A stretch of DNA of 64,000 nucleotides from Anthonomus grandis grandis (taxonomy: Eukaryota; Arthropoda; Insecta; Coleoptera; Curculionidae): contig NC_065551.1 in the NCBI RefSeq assembly GCF_022605725.1, positions 34,038,001 to 34,102,000 of the forward strand. The letters run 5' to 3'. Below the pieces are notes generated by a model. That model had not been told where the DNA came from. It saw nothing but the letters and a program-made list of their open reading frames with translations, and ran no database searches. Below are positions 32,969 through 46,050 of this stretch, in pieces. Within the stretch, counting starts at the first letter, position 1. The number at the start of each line of letters is the position of its first letter. Both the position numbers and the translations under genes were made by a program.

Positions 32969-33993
32969 TACAGTGCTTTTCTTTAATGTCCCCCCTCGCC
33001 CATCTTTATTTTTTGAACGGATCAATTCAAAATATTGAAACTTGAGGTAATGCAATTGATGAATGAATACTATGTTTTAAAGCAAAATTGACAGATGAAA
33101 ATTTCAAAATGGCTGCTGGGCGCCATCTTAAAAAAAATTAAATGGAAAGAATGGTCTTGTCATTTCGAAGCTCCTGACGAGTACTTTATAACCCTAGAAT
33201 ATAAATTCAATATCTTTACCTGCTACAAAATGGTGGTACATTTAATAATTACCTGAATACATTAACATTTAACTTGATATATCGAATAAATACATTGAGT
33301 TCGATTGAGAAGATGCTGGAAATGGTTGCCTTGAACTTCTTGACACAAGAACAGTCGGTCCGAAATTTCCCACCGATTATTTGCAAATACACTATCATCG
33401 ATATTTCTACAAATATTCGTTATTGTCTGTTGTAAATCCAATACTGAAGCGTGTTCAGTTTCGTACATGTTTTGCTTCAAATAGCCCCATGAAAAAAAGT
33501 CTAGAGGTGTCAAAACTGGCCATTCCACAGGTTCTCGACGGCCAATCCAACGACGCCGACGGGGGAAATTGTTATCTAAATAGTTCCGAACTTGTCTGGA
33601 GTAGTGTGGTGGAGCTCCATCTTGCTGGAATACAATATCCATATCGAATTCATTAGGATTCGTTTTGAAAATTTCGGTGATTAGAGGGTCAATAGTATTT
33701 TCCAGCATATCCGAATACAGTTTCCCTGTTAAATTTTGTTCGATAAATAGAGGCCCCACAATATGGTTTCCCAATATCCCTGTAGAAACTTCAAAATGAT
33801 GTGCCACACGACCACCCTTTCTATTTAATTTGTTTTTCCAAGATGGCGCCCAGCAGCCATCTTGAAATTTTCATCTGTCAATTTTGCTTTAAAACATAGT
33901 ATTCATTCATCACTTTCATTACCACAAGCTTCAATATTTTGAATTGATCCGTTCAAAAAATAAAGAGGGGGGGCATTAAAGAAGAGCACTGTG
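32969..33993 (-). mobile_element. IS630/mariner-superfamily element with about 185-bp TIRs
   Basis: The left end (32969-33157) and the reverse complement of the right end (33993-33809) are about 90 percent alike by eye. Both run from cagtgct-ttctttaatg through gaacggatcaattcaaaat and gacagatgaaaatttcaa to ggctgctgggcgccatctt. TA flanks both sides (32967-32968 and 33994-33995). The interior holds only a partial transposase on the minus strand. At about 1.0 kb it is an internally deleted, probably non-autonomous copy. The well-kept TIRs suggest fairly recent activity of the family. Confidence 0.85.
33262..33807 (-). pseudogene. DDE_3-type transposase, catalytic half, third Asp lost
   Basis: The open frame of about 181 codons contains GILGNHIVGPLF, VFQQDGAPPHYSRQVRNYL with the second catalytic Asp, FPRRRRWIGRREPVEWP, and LTPLDFFSWGYLK, ending with a C-terminal block GNHFQHLL. 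This is the widespread insect transposase type whose relatives read WPxRSPDLTPLDFF. Here one residue links WP to LTPLDFF, so the Asp of the SPD motif, the usual third catalytic residue, is gone. The N-terminal DNA-binding part and the first Asp are also missing, because the right TIR adjoins the frame. A GTG begins the open stretch and no convincing start exists. The protein should be inactive. Confidence 0.85.
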
Positions 33994-33995
33994 TA

Positions 33996-35085
33996 ACAGT
34001 GAGAAATATATTGATTTTTTTTATGTGATTTGTCTACTGACACAAGAAAATCATCATTTTATCACAGTAAGATGAGAAGTAACAAATTTGAATATTTCTA
34101 TCACTTTTCTTGATATCAAGTTAGATCCGTAATCAACTGCTGCCACCCTAAACCAACTATAAACCCAAAAATCCATTTACACACAAGACTCCCAACTTCA
34201 CACATGATAACCTTTTAACTTGTCAAATTCCTTATTGCATCGACAACGCGTTCAATCTGATAAAGTTGATAAACAAACACACGGGCAGGGGGCAGGCACA
34301 CATCTCCTATGAAAACACCATTAGCATACCGCGAGGAGTTAAACAAACTTTCAGTCGTCGTGGGTGTATATAATATGGCGTATAGATTTTATATGAGCCA
34401 TACTCGACATTTATTCAGATGTTTATTTTCGCCACGGCCAGTTTCCTATTGATAATAAATATAGTGTCAGATAGGGGGGTAAGACTATTGCACCTGCATT
34501 AGAACATAGGCGAGTCATGTGGGCCTTGAATATTAATAAAAGAATCAACGGATTACATTCTTTTATTGGCGATTTATGGGGGTGATTTACGTCCAGAATT
34601 ACGTACCAAGCTGTAGATGGTTAAATGGAGACTTCGATGAAGGAAATCCTGATGATTAGATTTATTATTTAATGAATTGTCCATTAATGGATTATTTGAT
34701 ATATATATTATAATATATATATATTTGATATATATTATTTGATAATGGGATGAGCTTTTCTAGATGTGTCATGCATCCATTGAATTTTTGACGTTTAAAG
34801 TGAATGTTTCTGTATCAGTTCCTGAAAGACCATTGTAGTGAAACGATTTTTCTAACTGTCAAAGCTGTCATATGTCAGTGACAAATATTCACAAGCTCTG
34901 ATCTTATTTTCAATAATATTTAAAGGAAAAATAAATACGATTTTGGGTGAACAAAAGAAAACGTGTTGCAGTATTATTTTTACCACTTGTCAAAATTTGA
35001 TAGTCCACTTAATTTTTTTTGATAGAAATGACTGAAATATATGTTAACATTTTAAAGACACAAAAGACTAATCTATAGGGTGAGA
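33996..35085. other. Non-repetitive interval with TGTCA cluster and AT run
   Basis: Complex sequence at 34100-34460 may be conserved non-coding DNA. An (AT)n-like run lies at about 34697-34742. At 34853-34884 the words ctgtcaaagctgtcatatgt and cagtgacaaa form another cluster of TALE-type sites. No gene is seen. Confidence 0.4.
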
Positions 35086-38000
35086 AAATCCGGAATATTT
35101 GATAGAGGTCATAACTCACGAACCGAGAAACTTTCACTATTCAAAATTTGCACACAAATTATCTGATTAATTTTATTGGATACCTCTTTCAGGGTTTATT
35201 GATTTATTAATTGGTTGATTTGAGGGCGTAGAGAAAATCTGGAATTTTTGGATGAAATTGATTTGTTCTCAAAAGACTAGCACCAAAGCGAACTCACGAA
35301 CCAAGAAACTTGTGCTATTGAAAATTCGCACTCAGATTCTTGGATTAATTTTATTAGACACCTATTTTAGCATTTTTTTATTGATGCACAATATATGAAG
35401 AAAATCTAAAATTCTTGGATGAAATTAATTTTTCTCATAAAATTAGCACTAAATGCTCATAATTCACGAACCAAGAAACATGTGCTATTGAAAATTCGCA
35501 CTCAGATTCTTGGATTAATTTTATTAGACACCTATTTTAGCATTTTTTTATTGATGCACAATATATGAAGAAAATCTAAAATTCTTGGATGAAATTAATT
35601 TTTCTCAAAAAATTAGCACCAAATGCTCATAATTCACGAACCAAGAAACCTGTGCTATTGAAAATTCGCACACAAACTCTTGGAATAATTTTATTAGACA
35701 TCTGTTACAGCGTTTTTTATTGATGCACAATATGTAAAGAAAATCTGGAATTTTTGGTTGAAATTAATTTTTTTCAAAAAATTAGCACCAAATGCTTATA
35801 ATTCACGAACCAAGAAACCTGTGCTATTGAAAATTCGCAGACAAATTCTTGGATTAATTTTATTAGACACCTATTTCAGCATTTTTTTATTGATGCACAA
35901 TATATGAAGAAAATCTAAAATTCTTGGATGAAATTAATTTTTCTCAAAAAATTAGCACCAAATGCTTATAATTCACGAACCAAGAAACCTGTGCTATTGA
36001 AAATTCGCACACAAACTCTTGGATTAATTTTATTAGACATCTATTACAGCGTTTTTTTATTGATGCACAATATGTAAAGAAAATCTGGAATTTTTGGTTG
36101 AAATTAATTTTTTTCAAAAAATTAGCACCAAATGCTCATAATTCATGAACCAAGAAACCTGTGCTATTGAAAATTCGCACACAAACTCTTGGATTAATTT
36201 TATTAGACACCTATTACAGCGTTTTTTTATTGATGCACAATATGTATAGAAAGTCTATAATTTTTGGATGAAATTGATTTTTCTCACTAAATTAGCACTA
36301 AATGCTTATAATTCACGAACCAAGAAACCTGTGCTATTGAAAATTTGCAGACAAACTCTTGGATTAATTTTATTAGACACCTATTACAGCGTTTTTTTAT
36401 TGATGCACAATATGTAAAGAAAATCTGGAATTTTTGGTTGAAATTAATTTTTTTCAAAAAATTAGCACTAAATGCTTATAATTCACGAACCAAGAAACCT
36501 GTGCTATTGAAAATTCGCAGACAAATTCTTGGATTAATTTTATTAGACACCTATTTCAGCATTTTTTTATTGATGCACAATATGTAAAGAAAATCTAGAA
36601 TTTTTGGATGAAATTGATTTTTCTCACTAAATTAGCACTAAATGCTTATAATTCACGAACCAAGAAACCTGTGCTATTGAAAATTCGCTGACAAATTCTT
36701 GGATTAATTTTATTAGACACCTATTACAGCGTTTTTTTATTGATGCACAATATGTAAAGAAAATCTGGAATTTTTGGTTGAAATTAATTTTTCTCACTAA
36801 ATTAGCACTAAATGCTTATAATTCACGAACCAAGAAACCTGTGCTATTGAAAATTCGCAGACAAATTATTGGATTAATTTTATTAGACACCTATTACAGC
36901 GTTTTTTTATTGATGCACAATATGTAAAGAAAATCTAGAATTTTTGGATGAAATTGATTTTTCTCACTAAATTAGCACTAAATGCTTATAATTCACGAAC
37001 CAAGAAACCTGTGCTATTGAAAATTCGCAGACAAATTCTTGGATTAATTTTATTAGACACCTATTTCAGCATTTTTTTATTGATGCACAATATATGAAGA
37101 AATCTAAAATTCTTGGATGAAATTAATTTTTCTCAAAAAATTAGCACTAAATGCTCATAATTCACGAACCAAGAAACCTGTGCTATTGAAAATTTGCACT
37201 CAGATTCTTGGATTAATTTTATTAGACACCTATTTCTGCATTTTTTCATTGATGCACAATATATGAAGAAAATCTAAAATTCTTGGATGAAATTAATTTT
37301 TCTCAAAAAATTAGCACTAAATGCTCATAATTCACGAACCAAGAAACCTGTGCTATTGAAAATTCGCACTCAGATTCTTGGATTAATTTTATTAGACACC
37401 TATTACAGCGTTTTTTTATTGATGCACAATATGTAAAGAAAATCTGCAGTTTTTGGATTAAATTGATTTTTCTCACTAAATTAGCACTAAATGCTTATAA
37501 TTCACGAACCAAGAAACCTGTGCTATTGAAGATTCGCACACAAACTCTTGGATTAATTTTATTGGACACCTATTTCAGCGTTTTTTGATTGATGCACAAT
37601 ATGTAAAGAAAATCTAGAATTTTTGGATGAAATTGATTTTTCTCACTAAATTAGCACTAAATTTTTATAATTCACGAGCCAAGAAACCTGTGCTATTGAA
37701 AATTCGTAGACAAATTCTTAGATTAATTTTATTAGATACATATTACAGCGTTTTTTTATTGATGCACAATATGTAAAGAAAATCTGGAATTTTTGGTTGA
37801 AATTAATTTTTCTCACTAAATTACACTAAATGCTTATAATTCACGAACCAAGAAACCTGTGCTATTAAAAATTCGCAGACAAATTCTTGGATTAATTTTA
37901 TTAGACACCTATTTCAGCATTTTTTTATTGATGCACAATATATGAAGAAAATCTAAAATTCTTGGATGAAATTAATTTTTCTCAAAAAATTAGCACCAAA

Positions 38001-39010
38001 TGCTCATAATTCACGAACCAAGAAACCTGTGCTATTGAAAATTCGCACTCAGATTCTTGGATTAATTTTATTAGACACCTTTTTCAGCATTTTTTTATTG
38101 ATGCACAATATATAAAGAAAATCTGGAATTTTTGGATGAAATTGATTTTTCTCACTAAATTAGCACTAAATGCTTATAATTCACGAACCAAGAAACCTGT
38201 GCTATTGAAAATTCGCACACAAACTCTTGGATTAATTTTATTAGACACCTACTACAGCGTTTTTTTATTGATGCACAATATGTAAAGAAAATCTAGAATT
38301 TTTGGATGAAATTGATTTTTCTCACTAAATTAGCACTAAATGCTTATAATTCACGAACCAAGAAACCTGTGCTATTGAAAATTCGCACACAAACTCTTGG
38401 ATTAATTTCATTAAACACCTATTTCAGCATTTTTTTTATTGATGTACAATGTATAAAAAAAATCTGCAGTTTTTGGATAAAATTGATTTTTCTCAAAAAA
38501 TTTGCACTAAATGCTTATAACTTATGAACCAAAAAACCTGTGCTATTGAAACTTCGTACACAAATTCTTGGATTAATTTTATTAGACACCTATTTTAGCG
38601 TTTTTTTATTAATTTACAATATGTAAAGAAAATCTGGAATTTTTGGATGAAAATAATTTTTCTGAAAAAAATTGCACCAAATGCTTATAACTCATAAACC
38701 AAAAACCCTGTGCTATTGAAAATTCGCACACAAACTCTTGGATTAATTTCATTAGACACCTATTACAGCGTTTTTTTATTGATGCACAATATGTAAAGAA
38801 AATCTGGAATTTTTGGTTGAAATTAATTTTTTTCAAAAAATTAGCACCAAATGCTTATAATTCACGAACCAAGAAACCTGTGCTATTGAAACTTCGCACA
38901 CAAATTCCTTGATTAATTTCATTTGACACCTATTTCAACGTTTTTTGATTGATGTACAAGGCGCAAAGAAATTTGGAAAAATTTGGATTGAAAATTGTTT
39001 TTTTTTTTAA
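35086..39010. repeat. Satellite B, 170-bp monomer, about 22-23 units
   Basis: The word tgtgctattgaaaattcgc recurs from 35311 to 38879, spaced 169-171 bp and mostly exactly 170. Each monomer also carries ttcacgaaccaagaaacc, ttggattaattttattagac, acctatt-c/a-cagc and tgatgcacaatat. At least two variant classes intermix (cactcagattcttgg with tatatgaagaa versus cacacaaactcttgg with tatgtaaagaa). Edge units at about 35100-35300 and after 38440 are more diverged. Open frames within it are repeat by-products. Confidence 0.97.
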
Positions 39011-39269
39011 ACAGCACCAAGCTTCAATTTCTTAGAAGTGTCAATAAAATACTTTAAATTTTTGAAAGAGTGAAAGAAAATCATCATTTAAACCATTTAT
39101 AAAATGTCTTTGTCCAGGCAGTTGATGTTATTTTCTTCAAACTCTTCACTCTTTACATATTTAAAATTCCTTCTACTGTGGTACCTTTTCAACAATCAAT
39201 CAAGCAACCAGTCTCGCTCTCACGCATTTATTCCTCTAAAACGTAAATAATTGCGTTGCCTAAATAAAA

Positions 39270-39637
39270 TCAACAGGACGCGTGTGTATAGTACGTCCAA
39301 CAAAACCCGAAAACGGTCTGGGGCGAGGAGGTGCAACACTTCGGCAGAGTCACAGTCGAACCTCAACCGTCTTCCGAGACGTATCGTACCCGGGTAGTAC
39401 CACCGCGATTCTATTCAGTACCGACGTAAACGCGGGAACATTGTTATACGTAAAGTTGCGACGACTATCGCAGTTGTTTGATTGCCAGTCGAACAGGTGC
39501 ATTAAGGATTGTTTTTTTTTTGTTTTCCGGTGTGTTCTTCGGACTTTGTAGTTGGGGACTGTCGTCGATATGATCGGAATTGATTGTTGCTGATTGTGGG
39601 GTGGTGTCGCCCTCCCTTTCTTTCATTTGGGTGTATT
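39270..39637 (+). promoter_or_regulatory. Probable promoter and 5' UTR island
   Basis: This is the most GC- and CpG-rich stretch of the window (39275-39500) and it is non-repetitive. An arthropod-initiator-like TCAGT lies at 39415-39419. It precedes a short open frame with a splice donor. A 7-codon upstream ORF (ATG at 39570, stop ending 39593) lies in the leader, out of frame with the main ATG. An 89-codon frame across the island has no motif and is probably not translated. The start site position is inferred. Confidence 0.4.
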
Positions 39638-39700
39638 ATGATTTTGGAAAATATGTGTAAGACGCACATCCACGAGAGGTTGTGCTTTAAACCGAGTCAG
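39638..39700 (+). CDS. Candidate first coding exon, 21 codons, unknown gene
   Basis: The ATG at 39638 opens a frame beginning MILENMCKTHIHERL and ending CFKPSQ. It runs to CAG at 39700, followed by GTAATA, an acceptable 5' splice site at phase 0. A second in-frame Met lies at codon 6. Upstream is the CpG-rich island that looks like a promoter and leader. I do not recognise the protein. The rest of the gene would lie downstream, beyond or within the satellite-filled sequence, and I see no continuing exon in the window. It could also be a fortuitous frame in a non-coding first exon. Confidence 0.4.
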
Positions 39701-40560
39701 GTAATAATGATTGATTTTTAAAGTTAAGGATGATAAACTTTTGACACAGCGTTTGACTTTTTCAAGTGAGAAGTATACTGCCCTGCTAAGGCAAGTTGTC
39801 CTAACTGCAAAAAATGGTTTTTAAGGTTAAGACGGTTTTGCACGTAAATACACCAGTGCATCTTTCTAAAATAATTTTTTTTTCTTAGATCATATTTGTA
39901 TTCTTGAGTTTTTTTTATTTGTATATCTTATTTAATATAATGTTAATGCATCTCCTATTTTTTTCTAAATTTCAAAAAAATAATACATAAAAAATACATA
40001 AGTAGCCAAGTATATAATTAAATTATTTTTGCAAAACTTGTTGTTGTTGATGTTCTCGATGTTCTTAATATTCTAAAAGTAAGAAATTGTAAAATTTAGG
40101 TCCCAAATAATTAACATTGAAATGTTGTTCTATAGGATTTTTACAACAAGGTTTTGTTATATAGCCTTCAAATTTGGAACATAAATTTATGTAATAAAGT
40201 CATTAAAAACGTAATTCATCATTTTTTCCTAAAAAAAATAAAAATGGAAAAACGGTCTTGGAAATTGGCAGTAATAAAAAATAAGAAATTCATACAGAGA
40301 AATTGCTCATATCTCTGAACCCATGCAAGTTAGAGACTTAACATAAATTTTCCTAATAAAATCATTGGGCACATATGTCAGTATTTTTTCGGAAAAATTA
40401 GAGAAAAAGGACAATTTTGGACGTTGAAAAAATGTAAAAAAATTAATAAAATCAGAAGGATCATATCTCTAAGACCGTAAGAGGTAGAGATCTGAAAATT
40501 TAAAAATAAACTCTTCAGACACTAAAAAACGAAAAAGGTGAAAAAATCGAATTCTCATTT
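39701..40560. other. AT-rich interval with decayed satellite-like units
   Basis: If the exon at 39638 is real, this is its intron. Between 40170 and 40560, words such as aataaaatcattgggcacat and gtcagtattttttcgg parallel the satellite B blocks (attttattagacacctat, cagcattttttta), suggesting heavily diverged relatives between arrays B and C. Confidence 0.45.
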
Positions 40561-43500
40561 ATTTACATATCCCTATCTCAGTCTAAAAATTAGAAGAGGA
40601 TGGGAATAAAATGATATTTTTCGGGCATAATTAGACACATTACGGGAGAAAAACGCTATTTCCAGGCGATCCAGACACTACTTAGAAAATGAAACAATGA
40701 TATAGAAAAAGGTGGAAAAATCGAATTTCTTATTTATATATCCCTATCTCAGTCTAAAAATTAGAAGAGGATGGGAATAAAATGATATTTTTCGGGTATA
40801 ATTAGATACATTACGAGAGAAAAACACTATTTCCAGGCAATCCAAACACTATTTAGAAAATGAAACGATGATACAGAAAAAGGTGGAAAAATCGAATTTC
40901 TTATTTATATATCCCTATCTCAGTCTAAAAATTAGAAGAGGATAGAAATAAAATGAGGTTTTTTGGGTATAATTAGACACATTACGAGAGAAAAATACTA
41001 TTTCCAGGCGATCTAAACACTATTTAGATAATGAAACGATGATATAAAAAAAGGTGGGAAAATCGAATTTCTTATTTATATATCACCATCTCAGTCTAAA
41101 AATTAGAAGAGGATAGAAATAAAATGAGTTTTTTTGGGTATAATTAGACACATTACGAGAGAAAAACACTATTTCCAGGCAATCCAAACACTATTTAGAA
41201 AATGAAACGATGATATAGAAAAAGGTGGAAAAATCGAATTTCTTATTTATATATCCCTATCTCAGTCTAAAAATTAGAAGAGGATAGAAATAAAATGAGG
41301 TTTTTTTGAGTATAATTAGCCACATTACGAGAGAAAAACACTATTTCCAGGCAATCCAAACACTATTTAGAAAATGAAACGATGATATAGAAAAAGGTGG
41401 AAAAATCGAATTTCTTATATATATATCCCTATCTCAGTCTAAAAATTAGAAGAGGATGGGAATAAAATGAGGTTTTTTGGGTATAATTAGACACATTACG
41501 AGAGAAAAACACTATTTCCAGGCGATCCAGACACTACTTAGAAAATGAAACAATGATATAGAAAAAGGTGGAAAAATCGAATTTCTTATTTATATATCCC
41601 TATCTCAGTCTAAAAATTAGAAGAAGATAGAAATAAAATGAGGTTTTTTGGGTATAATTAGACACATTACGAGAGAAAAACACTATTTCCAGGCGATCTA
41701 AACACTATTTAGATAATGAAACGATGGTATAGAAAAAGGTGGAAAAATCGAATTTCTTATATATATATCCCTATCTCAGTCTAAAAATTAGAAGAGGATG
41801 GGAATAAAATGAGGTTTTTTGGGTATAATTAGACACATTACGAGAGAAAAACACTATTTCCAGGCGATCCAGACACTACTTAGAAAATGAAACAATGATA
41901 TAGAAAAAGGTGGAAAAATCGAATTTCTTATTTATATATCCCTATCTCAGTCTAAAAATTAGAAGAAGATAGAAATAAAATGAGGTTTTTTGGGTATAAT
42001 TAGACACATTACGAGAGAAAAACACTATTTCCAGGCGATCTAAACACTATTTAGATAATGAAACGATGGTATAGAAAAAGGTGGAAAAATCGAATTTCTT
42101 ATATATATATCCCTATCTCAGTCTAAAAATTAGAAGAGGATGGAAATAAAATGATATTTTTCGGGTATAATTAGACACATTACGAGAGAAAAACACTATT
42201 TTCAGGCGATCCAAACACTACTTAGAAAATGAAACGATGATATAGAAAAAGGTGGAAAAATCGAATTTCTTATTTATATATCCCTATCTCAGTCTAAAAA
42301 TTAAAAGAGGATAGAAATAAAATGAGGTTTTTCGGGTATAATTAGACACATTACGGGAGAAAAACACTATTTTCAGGCAATCCAAACACTATTTAGAAAA
42401 TGAAACGATGATATAGAAAAAGGTGGAAAAATCGAATTTCTTATTTATATATCCCTATCTCAGTGTAAAAATTAGAAGAGGATGGGAATAAAATGATATT
42501 TTTCGGGTATAATTAGACAAATTACGAGAGAAAAACACTATTTCCAGGCGATCTAAACACTATTTAGAAAATGAAACGATGATTTAGAAAAAGGTTAGAA
42601 AATCGAATTTCTTATTTATATATCCCTATCTCAGTCTAAAAATTAGAAGAGGATGGGAATAAAATGATATTTTTCGGGTATAATTAGACATATTACAGGA
42701 GGAAAACACTATTTCCAGGCGATCCAGACACTACTTAGAAAATGAAACAATGATATAGAAAAAGGTGCAAAAATCGATTTCTCATTTATATATCCCTATC
42801 TCAATTTAAAAATTAGAAGAGGATAGGAATAAAATGATGTTTTTCGGGTATAATTAGACACATTACGGGAGAAAAACACTATTTCCAGGCAATCCAAACA
42901 CTATTTAAAAAATGAAACGATGATATAGAAAAAGGTGGAAAAATCGAATTTCTTATTTATATATCCCTATCTCAGTCTAAAAATTAGAAGAGGATAGAAA
43001 TAAAATGATATTTTTCGGGTATAATTAGACACATTACGAGAGAAAAACACTATTTCCATGCAATCCAAACACTATTTAGAAAATGAAACGATGATATAGA
43101 AAAAGGTGGAAAAATTGAATTTCTTATTTATATATCCCTATCTCAGTCTAAAAATTAGAAGAGGATAGAAATAAAATGATATTTTTCGGGTATAATTAGA
43201 CACATTACGAGAGAAAAACACTATTTCCAGGCAATCCAAACACTATTTAAAAAATGAAACGATGATATAGAAAAAGGTGGAAAAATCGAATTTCTTATTT
43301 ATATATCCCTATCTCAGTCTAAAAATTAGAAGAGGATGGGAATAAAATAATATTTTTCGGGTATAATTAGACACATTACGAGAGAAAATCACTATTTCCA
43401 GGCGATCCAAACACAACTTAGAAAATGAAACGATGATGTAGAAAAAGGTAGAAAAATCGAATTCTCATTTATATGTCCCTATCTCAGTCTAAAAATTAGA

Positions 43501-45800
43501 AGAGGATAAAAATAAAATGAGGTTTTTTTGGGTATAATTAGCCACATTACGAGAGAAAAACACTATTTCCAGGCAATCCAAACACTATTTAGAAAATGAA
43601 ACGATGATATAGAAAAAGGTGGAAAAATCGAATTTCTTATATATATATCCCTATCTCAGTCTAAAAATTAGAAGAGGATGGGAATAAAATGATATTTTTC
43701 GGGTATAATTAGACACATTACGAGAGAAAAACACTATTTCCAGGCAATCCAAACACTATTTAGAAAATGAAACGATGATATAGAAAAAGGTGGAAAAATC
43801 GAATTTCCTATTTATATATCCCTATCTCAGTCTAAAAATTAGAAGAGGATGGGAATAAAATGATATTTTTCGAGTATAATTAGACACATTACGAGAGAAA
43901 AACACTATTTCCAGGCGATCTAAACACTATTTAGAAAATGAAACGATGATATAGAAAAAGGTGGAAAAATCGAATTTCTTATTTATATATCCCTATCTCA
44001 GTCTAAAAATTAGAAGAGGATAGAAATAAAATGAAGTTTTTTGGGTATAATTAGACACATTACGAGACAAAAACACTATTTCCAGGCGATCCAGACACTA
44101 CTTAGAAAATGAAACAATGATATAGAAAAAGGTGGAAAAATCGAATTGCTTATTTATATATCCCTATCTCAGTCTAAAAATTAGAAGAGGATGGGAATAA
44201 AATGATATTTTTCGGGTATAATTAGACACATTACGAGAGAAAAACACTATTTTCAGGCGATCCAAACACTACTTAGAAAATGAAACGATGATGTAGAAAA
44301 AGGTAGAAAAATCGAATTCTCATTTATATGTCCCTATCTCAGTCTAAAAATTAGAAGAGGATAGAAATAAAATGAGGTTTTTTTGGGTATAATTAGCCAC
44401 ATTACGAGAGAAAAACACTATTTCCAGGCAATCCAAACACTATTTAGAAAATGAAACGATGATATAGAAAAAGGTGGAAAAATCGAATTTCTTATATATA
44501 TATCCCTATCTCAGTCTAAAAATTAGAAGAGGATGGGAATAAAATGATATTTTTCGGGTATAATTAGACACATTACGAGAGAAAAACACTATTTCCAGGC
44601 AATCCAAACACTATTTAGAAAATGAAACGATGATATAGAAAAAGGTGGAAAAATCGAATTTCCTATTTATATATCCCTATCTCAGTCTAAAAATTAGAAG
44701 AGGATGGGAATAAAATGATATTTTTCGGGTATAATTAGACACATTACGAGAGAAAAACACTATTTCCAGGCAATCCAAACACTACTTAGAAAATGAAACG
44801 ATGATATAGAAAAAGGTGGAAAAATCGAATTTTCATTTATATATCCCTATCTCAGTCTAAAAATTAGAAGAGGATGGGAATAAAATGATATTTTTCGGGT
44901 ATAATTAGACACATTACGAGAGAAAAACACTATTTCCAGGCAATCCAAACACTACTTAGAAAATGAAACGATGATATAGAAAAAGGTGGAAAAATCGAAT
45001 TTCTTATTTATATATCCCTATCTCAGTCTAAAAATTAGAAGAGGATAGAAATAAAATGAGGTTTTTTGGGTATAATAAGACACATTACGAGAGAAAAATA
45101 CTATTTCCAGGCGATCTAAACACTATTTAGATAATGAAACGATGATATAGAAAAAGGTGGGAAAATCGAATTTCTTATTTATATATCCCCATCTCAGTCT
45201 AAAAATTAGAAGAGGATAGAAATAAAATGAGTTTTTTTGGGTATAATTAGACACATTACGAGAGAAAAACACTATTTCCAGGCAATCCAAACACTATTTA
45301 GAAAATGAAACGATGATATAGAAAAAGGTGGGAAAATCAAATTTCTTATTTATATATCCCTATCTCAGTCTAAAAATTAGAAGAGGATGGGAATAAAATG
45401 ATATTTTTCGGGTATAATTAGACACATTACGAGAGAAAAACACTATTTTCAGGCGATCCAAACACTACTTAGAAAATGAAACGATGATATAGAAAAAGGT
45501 GGAAAAATCGAATTTCTTATTTATATATCCCTATCTCAATCTAAAAATTAAAAGAGGATGGGAATAAAATGATATTTTTCGGGTATAATTAGACACATTA
45601 CGAGAGAAAAACACTATTTCCAGGCAATCCAAACACTATTTAGAAAATGACACAATGATATAGAAAAAGGTGGAAAAATTGAATTCTCATTTATATACCC
45701 CTATATGTCAGTCTAAAAATTAGATAAGGATGGATATTAAATGATATTTTTCGGGTATAATTAGACACATTACAGGTGAAAAACACTATTATGTTCATGA
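40561..45800. repeat. Satellite C, 171-bp monomer, about 31 units
   Basis: The word ccctatctcagtctaaaaat marks each unit: 40571, 40742, 40913, 41084, 41255, 41427, 41598, 41769, 41940, 42111 and 42282, and so on to about 45700. Each monomer contains attagacacattacgagag, ctatttccaggcgatccaaa, gaaaatgaaacgatgatata and aggtggaaaaatcgaattt. Higher-order structure is visible: a 342-bp dimer repeated without visible change around 41440-42120, and variant blocks repeated 855 bp apart (atatgtccct near 43471 and 44327, five monomers). The array is highly homogeneous. The last unit is diverged. Confidence 0.98.
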
Positions 45801-46050
45801 ATCTTACACACTTTATGTATTTTTTCTTTCTTAATAATTAATGATTTCGATTTGATTTTTTTTAAATTTGAAATGTTGATATTTATCGTCTGTATAATGG
45901 ACAGCAAAAAACTACATAAGAAAAGTAACTCTTCCAGGCAATCCATGACCTTTTTTAACCTGATTTTCTGAATAATAATTTTAAGAATGACAAAACCTTA
46001 ATATTTAGGTCATATTCCTAATAATTCCTCAGCTATATCTCGGCCACATA
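45801..46050. repeat. Satellite D-like fragment beside array C
   Basis: At 45878-45950 the sequence runs tatcgtctgtataatggaca, ctacataagaaaagtaact and cttccaggcaatccatgac. These match satellite D blocks in order (tcatcgtctgtaatggac, tacgtaagaaaagtaac, tcaaggcaatccaagac), immediately after the end of array C. The flanks are AT-rich with no gene. Confidence 0.7.

Noticed and set aside
33381..33656. 91-codon plus-strand frame
   Set aside because: It is antisense to the clear transposase frame at 33262-33807.
35311..38890. Open frames of 60-90 codons inside satellite B
   Set aside because: They recur with the 170-bp monomer, on both strands, and are products of the repeat phase.
39282..39551. 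89-codon frame across the CpG-rich island as a gene
   Set aside because: It begins at a GTG, has no recognisable domain, and overlaps what looks like promoter and leader. The ATG frame with a donor at 39638-39700 is preferred.
40561..45800. CENP-B-box-like motif in satellite C
   Set aside because: I looked for the conserved TTCG....A..CGGG pattern. The only near word (ttttcgggtata) lacks the required spacing.
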